Shown here: piece after piece, positions 11,937 through 23,707 of the stretch
How positions within the stretch are numbered: the stretch's first letter is position 1
Layout: each line of letters opens with the position of its first letter
The notes under the pieces: generated by a model
What the model was told of the DNA's origin: nothing
What the model saw: only the letters and a program-made list of their open reading frames with translations
The model's database searches: none
DNA from: Hericium rajendrae
Taxonomy: Eukaryota > Basidiomycota > Agaricomycetes > Russulales > Hericiaceae
Direction: 5' to 3'
NCBI GenBank assembly: GCA_033439255.1
Contig: CM065888.1
Coordinates: 1,550,001-1,614,000 of the forward strand
DNA: 64,000 nucleotides
Program-made: the position numbers and the translations under genes

Positions 11937-13986
11937 TTACTCCTCTGCATCAAACTCGAGTCCAAATGGAGTCTGAATTTCGACCACGGATTGCGGGACG
12001 GGAAGCTGAGTCGTCGCTTCCAAGTCCATATACCTCTCAATCGCTGCTGGCAGCGGCTGGACGCGCACAACTCCTTCAAATAAAGATCTCCACTCATCTA
12101 GATCCTGCCAACCGACGTTGAGCACCTGCAAATGGCCTGGATCCTGCACCAGCGCCGCGAGAGATCGCCTGAACTCCTCAAAGTATTTCGATGCAAAGCC
12201 CTGCAACGTTGCGTGGGCCATTGACGATCCGAAGTGACGATATGTATCGCGCAGGGAAAGCGCGGTAAGCTCGCGGAACAAGCGAGATGCCCTCATATCT
12301 TCTGCGGGACCCGTTGCGGAGGGGAGATAGCTGTCGGTAATGGACATAGCGTGGCCGAGGACGTCGGCGGCACGCATGTTCACGATGAGATGTTTGACAC
12401 CCGCGAATTTTGTGAAGAGCTCCAGCATGGTATTGCCCATCGCTTCTATGCGAGCGTGCGTCCGTTCAAATTTGCAGAAAAAGGACAACACCTGCAGCTC
12501 GGGTAGATGCAACCTGCTGGTAAGCAGACGCAGCACGGGGAGCACAGAAGGTCCGGTATCGAAGCTGATGGTGATGAACGGCTGCCACTCCTCTTTGGCT
12601 AACGCTTCTCCGATTTGACTCCTCCACAGCTTCAACCCAGCGGCATAACCGTTGCTGGCATCTTCGGCAGAGAGCTGAAAAGCCGCAGCAGAGACGCGGC
12701 GGCCGGCAGAAAGCATGTTGATTTGCGCAGCGACAATGTCGATCAAAGCTCCATAGTCATCCGAGATTTCGCGTTTGTCGATGTACAGGGACATATTGAG
12801 CGATGCAGTAGGTGGGATCCTGACGCGTTTCAAGAACCCAACACAGCGGGCCATGGTGCCGGTCAACTCGAGCCTCCGGAGATGGGTGAACTCCAATATC
12901 ATGTCCGGCCACGGATCCTCAGAAGTGATCGGCCAGCAATTCTCCAGCTTCAGGGCTTCCAGCATGGGCATGCGCTGGAGGCAAAGAAAAAGTTGGGCAC
13001 GGGATGGCTCCTGCAGGCTATCTGGATCGACGTCGACTTGCACGAAGGCATGGCGAGGCAAGCTCAGCTCGAAGTGAGTGATGGATGCCGAGATGAGGGG
13101 AGACGTGGTCCAGCTGAAGATGTATCCGCGGACAGCGAGCCGACGAAGTGCCGGTACATGGCCAGCGAATATGTCATCAGACAGAGGTTCTACGAAGTCG
13201 TCGTCCGTTTCGTCGATCCCAAGTCCGTACTGAGAGAGGGTGAGCGACTCCAGAAGTGGAGCAGCATTGATGAGGGGAACCGCATAGACCGTGGAGGCGG
13301 GATGCATGAGAACGACGAGCTCTCTGATATGGGACATGTGCTCGTCGATCAAATCGAGCTCCACCTTATTACTGTCGAAAGGGGTATACCCACGGGGAAT
13401 ATACCGGTGAAGCGTGACGGGCCAGTTAAGGCTCTGGACGCGAGCGAGATTCTCCCTTAGCCACGTCATACTAGTGGCGTAGGTCACCTCCGCCCAAAGG
13501 CTTGGGTCCTGAAAGGCCACATCTCGCCAACGACGACAGACCTGTGTGATCGCCAGCCACTTTGGCAACGTCCGCGTAGTCTTGGGCACTGGAATCCAAG
13601 GGACTAGAGGAGGCCGCTCGTGCGGCAACGGGCCGTCGTGTGTGCATGGATGGAGGTCGGCCACGAACTTGAAAATGCGTGAGAGTACCTCAGGTGGGAT
13701 GCGTGCGTTCTGGCTGATGGCATTGAGCCGAGTCGCGATACATGCTGAGACCTCAGCCAGCTGCTTCAATTCGCCATTGTAACGGCTGGCAGCATCTTTG
13801 AGTGACTCTTCTGAGTTGTGTAAGTTGATATCCCGAACAGAAGCGAGGCGTGCATTCGAGATATCCTCGTAATTGGAGTGTCTGTTGATGGAAAGATGTT
13901 CCAATGAAATCAGCCGGGCCGCCTCGCTTCACGTCGATAAGAGGTGTTGTTACAAACCTCTCTGTGTAATTATCAACCGACGCCAT
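11937..13986 (-). CDS. F-box/leucine-rich repeat-like protein (long subfamily)
   Basis: Exon 1 is 13958-13986 (29 nt, MASVDNYTE plus two bases), the intron 13882-13957 is phase 2, and exon 2 is 11937-13881; total 657 residues. The sequence continues RHSNYEDISNARLASVRDI, then the F-box RIPPEVLSRIFKFVADLHP with VCRRWRDVAFQDPSLWAEV, then leucine-rich segments (LESLTLSQYGLG, ALKLENCWP). It is clearly a duplicate of the 9102-11125 gene: most blocks align without gaps and the upstream regions are also similar. It is likely a Skp1-binding adaptor of an SCF ligase. It is head-to-head with the plus-strand F-box gene at 14311, 324 bp away. Confidence 0.9.
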
Positions 13987-14310
13987 AGCTGGTGAAGATG
14001 CAGAAAACAAGAATATGTCGTCGTAGTAGCAGAAAACCAGGGTGAGTCGATCTAGCCGACAACACCATGACCCAAGTATTTCAGGAGTTGGGCTCAGGCG
14101 GAAGTACTGAGACAAGTCACAAGCGCAACTCGGGCCCGGGTGCAATTCGCGCGGTTCGAGACCAAACTGTTGCTTTCGAGACATTTCGACAAATCGACAG
14201 CAGAAAAGGTAATTTCATTTGCCACTCACGAGTTGTCCTCGACGTCGACGCCTGAAGCAGCTTTTCTCGAAGCTGATGCCCACCATCTCAATACTGGGAG
14301 ACGCGTAAGA
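13987..14310. promoter_or_regulatory. Divergent promoter region between two F-box genes
   Basis: This 324 bp gap separates the start codons of a minus-strand gene (13986) and a plus-strand gene (14311). Both promoters must lie here. The part next to the minus-strand gene carries the block also found upstream of the paralogue at 11125, including AGACATTTCGACAAATCGACA near 14180. Co-regulation is an inference. Confidence 0.5.
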
Positions 14311-16237
14311 ATGGCCCTCGATACATCCGACAGGTTCGTCGAAATCAGTGATTTGCCTGCCATGTAGTTCATAATAAGTTCTGTGCAGCCAAATGGACGT
14401 CGTAGACGGTCCATGTCAAGATAAACAAGTACAGGACCTGATCAACAGCCATCTTTCCCGCATCAGCGATGTATCTGCTCACAGTACATCATCTTCCATT
14501 AGAAATGCGCTGGAACTGTTGGACGACGAAATGAACGTGCTACAGAACGTGCTGGCGTCAGTGGCTACGCGACGGAACGCCATCAGCCAAAACGCCCGCC
14601 TTCCGCCAGAAATATTGTCGCGTATCTTCCAGTCCACCGCAGACCTCCACCGCGCAACGGATCCGGATGCCTATCCAAACGTCGGGCAACGCAGGGCCTG
14701 GGCCGGGTGGCTCGAGGTGCTCCACGTTTGCCGACGATGGCGGGAGGTCGCGCTTCAGGACCTCACCCTTTGGACGGAGCTCACATACACGACCAGTCTT
14801 CCGTGGCTGGAACAGATTCTTGATCGGGTCCAGGGGGCACCGGTTACCCTACACCGACACATCCTCAACGACACGAAGCGGGAATTTGAGGTCATTAACA
14901 GCCACCTTTCGCATATCCGGGAGCTCGTAATTATCCTCGACCATGAGACCGCATATTTTGAGCTATGTCACGCACTCACGCCCGCCTCTCTCTCGAATCC
15001 CGCACCGATCTTGGAATCGCTTACTTTCGCGACACGGTGCAATGGAGTATCGCTAGACTCAGAGTGGGAAGAAGAACTGGTCATCCCGCTACCCGAAACT
15101 TTTTTTGCAGGCGAGGTGCCTGCGCTGCGTCGTATTGCTCTCCGGAGCTTCCGTCTGCAATCGATAGTCTCTTCGCACTTTATCAAGGACTCCATCACCC
15201 ACTTCGAACTTAGGTATCCTCGCAAGCCTCTTTATGAAACACCAGGAGACGAGTTCGAGCCGCCGGAACGCAACAACTTGCTGGAGCCCAGGCGTGCGGA
15301 GCTCCTTGCCTGCCTCAAGCGGCTGCCCGCCCTGGAGGTCCTGCGACTGGCGGACTGTTTTCCCCGTGTCACAGTCGATTCCTGGTCCAGCGGTGCTTAC
15401 GTGCACCTAGGCCACCTGCGACACCTCGAGTTGAAGGGCGACGATGGAGATTGCGCTGGATTTCTCGAGCGGGTGACGATCCCGCCCAGTGCGTCCCTCC
15501 GCATGGTATCCTCAGTCGCGAGGCCTGAGTCCGAGGACGCCACCATGCCGCTCTTCACTGTCCCCGCCATCCTAGCCTACATAAAATCCGTCTCCTCCAG
15601 ATACCGCATCACGGCGCTCGCATTCCAGCTGTCCAACTATAACCCCTCGCTGCGCATGCATATGTGGCGCGCACATTCGGGCACAGAGCCCGCCGCCGAA
15701 GAGACCGCGCCGTTCCTCGCGATAGACTTCACCTCGTCCTTCGCCGGCTTCGACACGCTGTGCCTCCCGCTGCTCACGAGCCTCTGCGCCGGCCTGCGCC
15801 TCCCCGACCTGCGCGTGCTCGGCGTGTTCTCCGCCACCATGATGCGCATCCGCTCGAGCTGGAACGGCGCGTGCTTCGCGCAGCTCTTCTCGCGCTTCGC
15901 GGGCATCGAGCACCTCGTCGTCAACCCGCGCACGGCCGTGCTCATCCCGGCGGCCATCGCTGAACCCGGGGGCCTCTTTGACCGGCTGACGACACTATCG
16001 GTGGTCTCTGGTCCGGCGGGAACGCCCGCGCCGCGCCCGGACGAGCGGGCGTATATGCAGCAGTTGCTCGAGCCGCTCCAGGAGATGAAGCGGGAGAAGC
16101 GGTTCGTGCCGACGGTCTGTGTGCATATGTCCGATGGGGCGGCGTGGCGGCTCGGGGACGGGGACGAAGGAATTGTGTCTGTGCGGGCACATCCTGCGGA
16201 CGGGCGGAAGTATCTCTGTCGGTCATCGCCGGTGTAG
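14311..16237 (+). CDS. F-box/leucine-rich repeat-like protein (short subfamily)
   Basis: Exon 1 is 14311-14333 (MALDTSD plus AG), the intron 14334-14388 (GTTCGT...GCAG) is phase 2, and exon 2 is 14389-16237; total 623 residues. The upstream exon is supported because it restores the reading frame and has the same length and AG/GTTCGT junction as three other family members. The protein reads QVQDLINSHLSRISDVSAHS, then ALELLDDEMNVLQNVLASVA (probable coiled helix), then the F-box RLPPEILSRIFQSTADLHRA with VCRRWREVALQDLTLWTEL, then leucine-rich segments. The 3' half is much richer in GC than the 5' half. Proposed role: SCF substrate adaptor, targets unknown. Confidence 0.9.
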
Positions 16238-16800
16238 AGCTAGCGTTCGGATCTGTGGTGGAAATCTCACTATAGCTTACTCTTATTCATTGCCCTGATT
16301 CATCTTCTTATCGCGCCTCAACGCACAACTACATATAGTGCACATATTACAGTTATTTTCTTGCAGACCAATGATATGTTCTTGTTCTCAGAGTTTTTGC
16401 GCAACTGTAGCCGCTGATTTGCAAGCATGAGTATCGTTGAAGAATGATCGCAGACAATCATTTTGCTCTTATGACCAGGCTTGACAAGGGGGAGATATGG
16501 TAAATACAAGGTTGTTCCACTAGAATGGGCCAACACCGATGCCGGTCGCAATAAGGCGCTGAATAGAGTGGGAGCAGAACAGAAGTTGTGATAGAAGTAT
16601 GACAATTAGCTAACAGCGGGATATTCCATGAATGACTCCGAGATATCCATACCAGTAAAGACATCAATTGTTTTAGTGAAGGAAGGATCGGAATCATGAA
16701 AGAGCCCGAGGTCGGAGATATCGAATACCACGGATGACGACGACTCCCGCGCGATCCCGACCAGAGAAAAATATTCTGCGTCGATGAGCTCAAACCGCTG
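16238..16800. other. Shared 3' flank of convergent F-box genes
   Basis: The part 16600-16800 is similar to 19735-19971, the 3' flank of the neighbouring paralogue: GTGAAGGAAGGATCGGAATC versus GTGAAGGAAGGATCAGAATC, and GATGAGCTCAAA versus AATGAGCTCAAA. The tandem duplication therefore includes the 3' flanks. No gene lies here. Confidence 0.65.
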
Positions 16801-19270
16801 TTACCACTCAAACGGACGGAAGTACTTCCGCGTGTTCGCAGGGAGCGGCCGCACGGACAACGCGCCCTGGACCCGTGTCCGCCACCGCGCGACATCACGG
16901 CGCTGCACGTACACCGTCTGCAGATTCCCCTTCCGCCGCTTGAGCTCCACGAGTGAGTCAATCAGCTGGTCGACATACACCTGTTCGTTTGCGTGTCGCG
17001 AGACAAATCCCATTGCGCCGCGGAGGACTGACATCGCCGCCAACTGCCCGAAAAAGTCCCCCGGGGCGTCCGTAGCCGCAGGGACGAGTGCCGCGGTTTG
17101 CGAGTTGATCACGAGGTGCGCGACGCTGGTAAGGTCACAGTCGGCGAGCAGCTGGGCGAGGTACTCGCCTGTCCATCCCATCGGCGCGTCCGTCCTCTCG
17201 GCGGAGAACAATCCGAGCACGCGCAGGTCCGAAAGGCGTGGGCCGCCGCACAGCAGCTCGAGCAGCTCGAGGCAGACTGCGTCGCCCGCGCCGAAGTCGA
17301 CTGAGAGGAACGGCATGTCTTCTTCGAGGCCCGAGGCTTGCTCGCGCCACGCGTGCATACGGAGCATCGGGTAGCGCTCCGACACCTGGAACGCGAGCGC
17401 CGTGATGCGGTGCGCCGACGCGGCGGAGGTGGTGTAGGCTTGGATGGCGGAGACGATGGGCTGCAGCGCGGCGAGATCTTCGCTGGGCATGTGGTCACGG
17501 AAGAGACAGGTCATGCTGAGCGACACGCTGGGCGGCATCGTCACCCGCTCGAGGATCCCGGCGCAGTCGGTGTCGCTGCCATTCAGCATGATGCGTTGCA
17601 AATGGAGAAGGTGCACGGTGACGTCTCGGGGCCACGAATCAGATGCGAAGTGCGGGGGGAAGCAGCGCACCAGCTGCAGAACTTCTAGGTTCGGCATCCG
17701 TCCGAGGCAGGACAGCAGGTGCGCGCGCCTGGGCTCCTCCAAGTAGAAACGCACCGGCGGGTTGTTCTCCGTTCCTTGTGTTTCACCAAGGGGTGTGGGA
17801 GGAAACGTAAGCTCAAAGTGTGTGATGGACTCCGTGATGAGAGGCGAAGAAAGGAGGGACTGCGGAAGATAGCTTTGAAGGGCGAGGCGACGCAGCGCAG
17901 GCACCTCGCCTGCAACGAAAGTCTCGGGCAGCGGGGTGACCAATTCTTCTTCATCCTCGTCAGAACTTTCCCCGGGACGCCGCGTCGCGAAAGTGAATGA
18001 CTCCAGAAGCGGTGCCGGATTTGAGAGAGACGCGCGCATGAGTGCATGGCACAGCTCAAAGTACGCTGTCTTGTCGTCGAGAACAATCATGAGCTCCTTG
18101 ATGTGCGAAAGGTGGTCGTTGATGACTTCGAATTCACATTTCATATTTGACTTAATGTATCGATGCAGTTTGACGGGTGCTCCCTGAACCCGAGCAAGGA
18201 TCTGTCCCAACCTGGGAAGACTCGTCGTGTACGTGAGCTCCGTCCAGAGGCTGAGGTCATATAGTGCAATTGCCCGCCATCGCCGACAGACGCCCAGCAC
18301 CTCCAGCCATCCGGCCCATGCTTTGCTCTGACCTACATTCGGATGTGCTTTAGAATCCATTGCACGGTGAAAGTCGCCAGTGAAGTGGAAGATGCGGGAG
18401 AGTATCTCTGGTGGGAGGCGGGAGATCTGGCTGATCGCATTGCGGCGTGCGGCCACCGACGCCAGCACATCCCGTAGCACGTCTATTTCGTCGTCGAGCA
18501 CATCCAGTGCATCCTTGATGGAAGACGGGCTGCTGTGAATCGATACGTCGGCAATGTGGGCGAGACGACTGTTGATCAAGTCATGGACTTGGGTGCCTTG
18601 GTGCGGTGGATTACTGTGGAATCATCACAAACTGTGCTATGATCAATGGGGCACGAGCACAGATACGAACCTCTCGAAATCTTCGAGCTGCATTTCCATT
18701 CCAGCCGTTGGGTTTCAGAGAGCGTCGGGGTCGAGGACCACGTTACTTTGAAACGTGCTACGCACCCGGCTGTCCGGTCCGAGGAAAGGTCCTCCTCGTC
18801 GAACTAGCGCCGAACACCAGGACCTTCTTCAGTCTATAGGATGCTGGCTATGTATATCTTTCCGCCGTTATCCCCTGCGCATCCCAGTCTCTCCCGTTTA
18901 CCACACCAAATAGTGCCGGCACAGGCCCAAATCACCTTCAAGATTATCGTGAACCAGGTATTGTCTCTTGACTTTCAGAGCTCTGTGACTTCTATCTGTA
19001 ATCCCTCCTGGATCACAGAACTTACGATAAATGAAAACGCATGCTACCTTTGACATGGAATTGTGTAGTTGGGAACACAGCAAGGGTGTGTACATCAATT
19101 TCTATAGGTGCTTGGGCCCATGACTTATGTCACTCTATGACTCAAAATAACACTGCTGCCTAGTATGTACAAGATCATTGCAGCTGATTTGACTCTATCT
19201 GACCATTTGGATGGTAGTAACAGGCTGCATAACCTCTTCATCTTTTGACTATAGCTCACCCTGATTTCCT
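16600..19270 (-). repeat. Segmental tandem duplication, unit 1 (F-box gene plus flanks)
   Basis: This unit, from the 3' flank through the F-box gene to about 550 bp upstream of its ATG, is similar throughout to 19735-22400. Outside the gene, the flank similarity is in scattered short blocks. The borders are estimates made by eye. Confidence 0.65.
16801..18693 (-). CDS. F-box/leucine-rich repeat-like protein (short subfamily, tandem copy 1)
   Basis: Exon 1 is 18671-18693 (MQLEDFE plus AG), the intron 18614-18670 begins GTTCGT, and exon 2 is 16801-18613; total 611 residues. It reads SNPPHQGTQVHDLINSRLAH, then VSIHSSPSSIKDALDVLDDE, then the F-box RLPPEILSRIFHFTGDFHRA with VCRRWRAIALYDLSLWTEL. 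C-terminal leucine-rich blocks include LEVLQLVRCFPP and RITALAFQVSERYPMLRMHA. The gene at 19972-21890 is a close tandem copy that also shares both flanks, and the plus-strand gene at 35135 is a third close copy. A single-exon call would have to begin at a TTG; the micro-exon supplies the ATG. Confidence 0.9.
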
Positions 19271-19971
19271 GACCAACTGAAAATCTGTGTAGCATCTCTC
19301 TGATCCCCAGGAGTGACCACAAGCACTCCAGGCTGACTGGCAGATCACCATTTTGTGCACCATCCTCTCTGTGAAGGAAATTGATTCCCATTATGAACAG
19401 GTGCAGAGGAGCGACCTGCATTGGAGGCTGTGGTGCATTGGCAAAGGATGGATTCCAGGCTTCAAGATGCATCGACTAGAATTTCTGTCTGTTCATTGAC
19501 TGATCAAAGTTCCTGCTATGCTTGATGCCCAGCACAAACATGTTCCATGTAGAGGGTTGACAACGATGCAGTCCAACATCAGTGGAGCTCAGGGCCTCGT
19601 GTCCACAATTATGTCAGTAGACAACTTACCTGGTGTTTGTTGAGCTCATATAAAAAGGGTCACCGTTGCTCGATTCCAGAACAGGGCTGGTCCTATTAGA
19701 ATCAGCCATAGCACTGATACAGAAGGAAGTTGTTAGATAGAGATGTAGCTAACAGTGAAGGAGAGCAATTGTAATTGAGATTTAGCAATTAGATGAATGG
19801 GGGATGTACCATAAATGTTCCGAAATATCTATACTAATGAAGGCATAAACCTTTTCGTGAAGGAAGGATCAGAATCTTGGAGGAGCCCGAGCCCGGAATT
19901 ATCGAGTACTACGGATGACAATGATCCCCCACACGATCCAGATGAGAGATAAATCTTTCAAGTCAATGAGC
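18694..19971. other. Intergenic region between tandem F-box genes
   Basis: The part 18925-19270 is the upstream region of the 16801-18693 gene. It contains blocks shared with the upstream regions of the genes at 21890 and 35135, for example (minus strand) TCAAAAGATGAAGA near 19230. The part 19735-19971 is the duplicated 3' flank. Between them, near 19650, lies ATATAAAAAGGG with no assignable gene. No additional coding region is recognised. Confidence 0.55.
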
Positions 19972-22400
19972 TCAAAAAGGTGTCCTCTCATACGGGCGGA
20001 AATAGTTCTGCACGTCCGCAGGGAGCGGCTGCACAGATACCGCGCCCTGCACCCGCTCGCGCCATCCCGCGACATGGCCGCCAGGCACATGCACCGTCTG
20101 CAGATTCCCCCTCCGCCGCTTGAGCTCCACGAGCGGGTCGACCAGCTTGTCCATATACACCTGCTCCTTCACGTGCCGCGAGGGCAGCCCCACCGCGCCG
20201 CGCAGCACCGACAGCGCCGTCAGCGGCCCGAACGGGTCGTCCGGCATGTCACTGTCCGCGGGCGCCGCCAGCGCCGCAGGGACGAGCGCCGCCGTGCGCG
20301 AGTTGACGACGAGGTGCGCGACGCCCGCGAAGCGCGCGAGCAGCTGCGCCAGCCGCGCGCCCGTCCACGCCGTCCGCACGTGCATCATGTCGGCGGAGAA
20401 TACGCCGAGCACGCGCAGGTCGGGCAGGCGCGGGCCGCTGCTCAGGAGCGCGAGCAGCGGGAGGCTGAGCGCGTCGAGGCTCGCGAAGCCCGTGCCGAAG
20501 TCGACGGCGAAGAACGGGGCGTCGTCTTCGATGCCTGGGATTTGCTCGCGCCAGGCGTGCATGCGGAGCATCGGGTAGTGCTCGGAAATTTGGAATGCGA
20601 GCGCGGTGATGCGATGCGCGGACGCGGCGGAGGCGATGTGGGCGTGGATGGCGGAGACGATGGGCTGCGCCGCTGCGAGGCCGTCGTTGGGCGTGTCGTG
20701 AGAGAAGAGGCAGGACATGTTGAGCGACACGCTGGGCGGCATTTTAACCCGCTCAAGGAACCCGGCACAGTCGGTGTCGCTCCCTCTCAGCACGACGCGT
20801 TGCAGATGGGGAAGGTGGACGGTGAAGTTGTGCGGCCACGCGTCGGATGCGACGTGCGCGGGGAAGCAGCGCACCAGCTCCAGGACCTCCAGATTCGGCA
20901 TTCGCCCGAGACAGGACAGCAGATGCGCACGCCTGGGCTCCTCCAGGAAAAACCGTTCAGGTGGATCGTCCTCGGTCCCTTGTGTTTCGCCGACAGGTGT
21001 CCGGGGAAAAGAAAGCTCGAAATGGGTGATGGACTCTGTGATGAGGGGCGAAGAAAGCATGGGCTGCGGAAAATAGCTCTGGAGGGCAATGCGACGCAAC
21101 ACAGGCACCTCTCCCCCGAAGAACGACGCGGGCAATGGGGTGACCAGTTCTTCCTCACTCACGTCGAACTGTTCCCCGTGGCGCCGCGTTGCGAAAGTGA
21201 CCGACTCCAGAAGCGGCGCCGGATTCGAAAGAGACGCACGCGTGAGCGCGTGACACAGCTCAAAGTACGCGGTCTCGTCGTCGAGGATGAGGACGAGCTC
21301 CTTGATGTGCGAAAGGTGGCCGTTGATGACTTCAAATTCACGTTTCATGTTTGACTTGATGTATCGGTGCAGTTTGACGGGCGCTTCGTGAACGTGAGTG
21401 AGGATCTGTTCCAACCACGGAAGACTCGTTGTGTACGTGAGCTCCGTCCAGAGGGTGAGGTCCAATAGTGCAACTGCCCGCCATCGGCGGCAGACGTGTA
21501 GCACCTCCAACCACCCAGTCCATTCCCTGCGCTGCCCGACATTCGGATACGCTTCCGAGTCTATCGCACGGTGAAAGTCGGCAATGAAGTGGAAGATCCG
21601 GGACAGTATCTCTGGTGGGAGGCGGGAGTTCTGGCTGATCGCATTGCGGCGCGCGGCCACCGACACCAGCACATTCCGCAGCACGTCCATCTCGTCATCT
21701 AGCAAATCCAGGGCATGATTTATGGAAGACGGGCTGCTGTGGATTGTCACATTGGCGACGCTGGCGAGACGTTCGTTAACCAGGTCGTTTACTTCACCGT
21801 CTTGGTGCATCGGGCTGTTGTGGATTCGTCAAGAACCGTTGTGCGATTTATGGAAATTTTTACGAACCTGTCGAAATCATCGAGCGGCATTTCCGTCCTC
21901 GTTTTATGGCAGACGGTGGTTTCAAGCAAACGTTGAGTACGTAGTGAGCGTCCAGACTACGTCAGAAACTCGCGACGCGTCGCAGCGCGTCGCCCATGTG
22001 CCATCCGGACACATCCGGCCCGGCCCAAGGTCAAGAACCACGACCATATTCAACAAACCTTCGACCTTCAAAAACGTAGTCTTGAACCAGGTTTTGTCAT
22101 TTGAGTCGCGGCTCTTCACCAAAACTATCATTGACTTTCCCCCATTAATTATAGAATATCTAATCCAGTCAGTGAAAACCATGCTATCCTATATCGACGT
22201 CCTGGACAGCAAACACTGTAGGAATTTGGACAGTCTCTTCATCTTTTGAACTGAACTCGTCGAAATGCCCTGACTGCCTGACACTGCAACGTGTCTATAT
22301 TCGTGGCCTTGCCTTACACTTGCCTTTTTTCCCGTCTTGAATTGATTTTTTAGGTGTGCGGTATCTGGCCCGTTTTTACAAAAACACTGGCGCCGACCGC
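19735..22400 (-). repeat. Segmental tandem duplication, unit 2 (F-box gene plus flanks)
   Basis: This is the second unit of the tandem pair with 16600-19270, in the same orientation. The F-box coding part is the best conserved portion, and both flanks retain recognisable blocks. Confidence 0.65.
19972..21890 (-). CDS. F-box/leucine-rich repeat-like protein (short subfamily, tandem copy 2)
   Basis: Exon 1 is 21868-21890 (MPLDDFD plus AG), the intron 21815-21867 begins GTTCGT and ends ACAG, and exon 2 is 19972-21814; total 621 residues. The sequence continues MHQDGEVNDLVNERLASVAN, then HALDLLDDEMDVLRNVLVSV, then the F-box at about residues 72-130 (RLPPEILSRIFHFIADFHRA, VCRRWRAVALLDLTLWTEL), then leucine-rich segments such as LEVLELVRCFPA. 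An internal ATG at 21810 could act as an alternative start. The opposite strand carries a very long open frame (19915-21354) that is only a shadow of this GC-rich gene. It is a likely Skp1-binding SCF adaptor with unknown substrate. Confidence 0.9.
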
Positions 22401-22640
22401 CAGTGAGGAAGGGCCGCGGAAGATCGTGCGTACAGTGCATGGCCGCTCTGTCGAAGCGCTGGCAGATCGCATACAGGGATGGTGGTAAGTCGGCGGGCAC
22501 CATCGCAAAGGACTTGGGCAGGTCCCATTGACGGCGCAAAAACGGTCGAAGGAATCCTGATCGACGAACCTGCCAGATGCAACATTGAGCAACATATTAA
22601 CATGGAGGGGGTAAAGAACGAACGACGATCGAACAAAAGT
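21891..22640 (-). promoter_or_regulatory. Conserved upstream region of the F-box paralogues
   Basis: The 0.1-0.75 kb upstream of the ATG at 21890 aligns in pieces, in opposite orientation, with 34375-35070 upstream of the paralogue at 35135. Shared pieces include CACTGGCGGTCGGCGCCAGT, GTAAAAACGGGCC, CAAAAGATGAAGA, and a GC-rich partly palindromic GCTGCGACGCGTCGCGAGTT. Weaker similarity is seen upstream of 18693. This may be retained ancestry or a functional promoter; the sequence alone cannot decide. Confidence 0.55.
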
Positions 22641-22929
22641 TAAATTGTTAGTTCCACGTCAAGCATCGACTTCTTTGGTCTTCTGAATCGTCAGATGCGC
22701 AGATCATTTGCCTGTCTGTGATTCTGTCACCGAATGTGAGCAACTACTGTGTATTCCACGGCCCTTCGGGCATCGCCTGGTCTCGTAGCGAACAATTTAA
22801 TTTGCGTTGGGTTTCTGATACGGAAGGATTTGCTTTTCTTCATGGTATGTGGCTTAGGTTTCCGTACTAAGTATTACGATACTGTATTTTAAGCTATAGG
22901 GAAATTTGGATTCGTAGGCTGTGGGATAC

Positions 22930-23355
22930 TTAGGGGATGCGGAAGGAAGGCTCAGTTGCACAGGCAAGGAGGCATATGTGTTTTAGATCAAACCATGCAT
23001 CGTTTTTGTTGCGGATGTGGCAGCCATTATTCAGGCACACGATTAAAGCTTCCAGGACAATGTAATCTCGCTCTCGTAGGTCGGCTGTGGGATGGATAGG
23101 CACTGCGCATTTAGACCTGTAATTGTCCCGAGGAAACAATACCTAATCAAGAATCAGCACTCACCGGAATCGGGATGCTCCTCCACAGTAGACACAACTC
23201 ACTGGCAAAGGAAGCGCGTCTGTCACCGTACGATTGCGCTGACCCTCCAGAGGGAAAATGGTAAAGATGCCCTTCGGCTGATTACGAGTTGAAAATTTCA
23301 CCATTCCAGCATCGCCGCTGCCGACGCGAGTCATCCACACCAAACGTCGAATCAT
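22930..23355 (-). CDS. Hypothetical two-exon protein
   Basis: Not recognised. Exon 1 is 23165-23355 and exon 2 is 22930-23116, separated by a 48 bp intron that begins GTGAGT and ends TTACAG. The joined frame is 125 residues, beginning MIRRLVWMTRVGSG. It contains CVYCGG and one further cysteine in exon 2 (SKCAVPIHPTADLRERDYIV), and ends LLACATEPSFRIP. No signal peptide or membrane segment is evident. The good splice sites and frame continuity are the only support. An alternative donor GTGAGT lies at the PVSC codons, about 30 bases before the one used. Confidence is limited because the ORFs are short and no family is recognised. Confidence 0.35.
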
Positions 23356-23707
23356 AGGATCGCTTCGAAGACATGTCGATGGAAGTAACTGGAGTTATAC
23401 CGTACGTCCAGAGCATGAGAGCAGTTGACGGTATGACGTATATGTGATCCTACGTAAGTCGTGACGGCGTGACGTGACCCAAAACGAATGCTGAGGGGAG
23501 ACCTGGCTCTACGAGGCCAGGAACATACATTTCCTCGTCGTATATAAAGATCCACGAAGACTGGCTGAGCCCCCGAGCCAAATGCATGTGAAATCTTAGC
23601 ATTGAGACGCGGGTGCATAAATAAATTACGGTACGAAGCGAAACGATAGCAGGAGGTCCTGATAGATGGAGACGTATATACAATCCACGATCACGACGCG
23701 CGGGAGC
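23356..23707. other. Intergenic region
   Basis: No gene is seen. A TATATAAAG sequence on the plus strand near 23540 has no obvious downstream coding partner. Confidence 0.4.

Noticed and set aside
19915-21354. 479-codon open frame on the plus strand
   Set aside because: It is antisense to the GC-rich F-box gene at 19972-21890. Its composition (runs of Arg, His and Glu) is that of a shadow frame.
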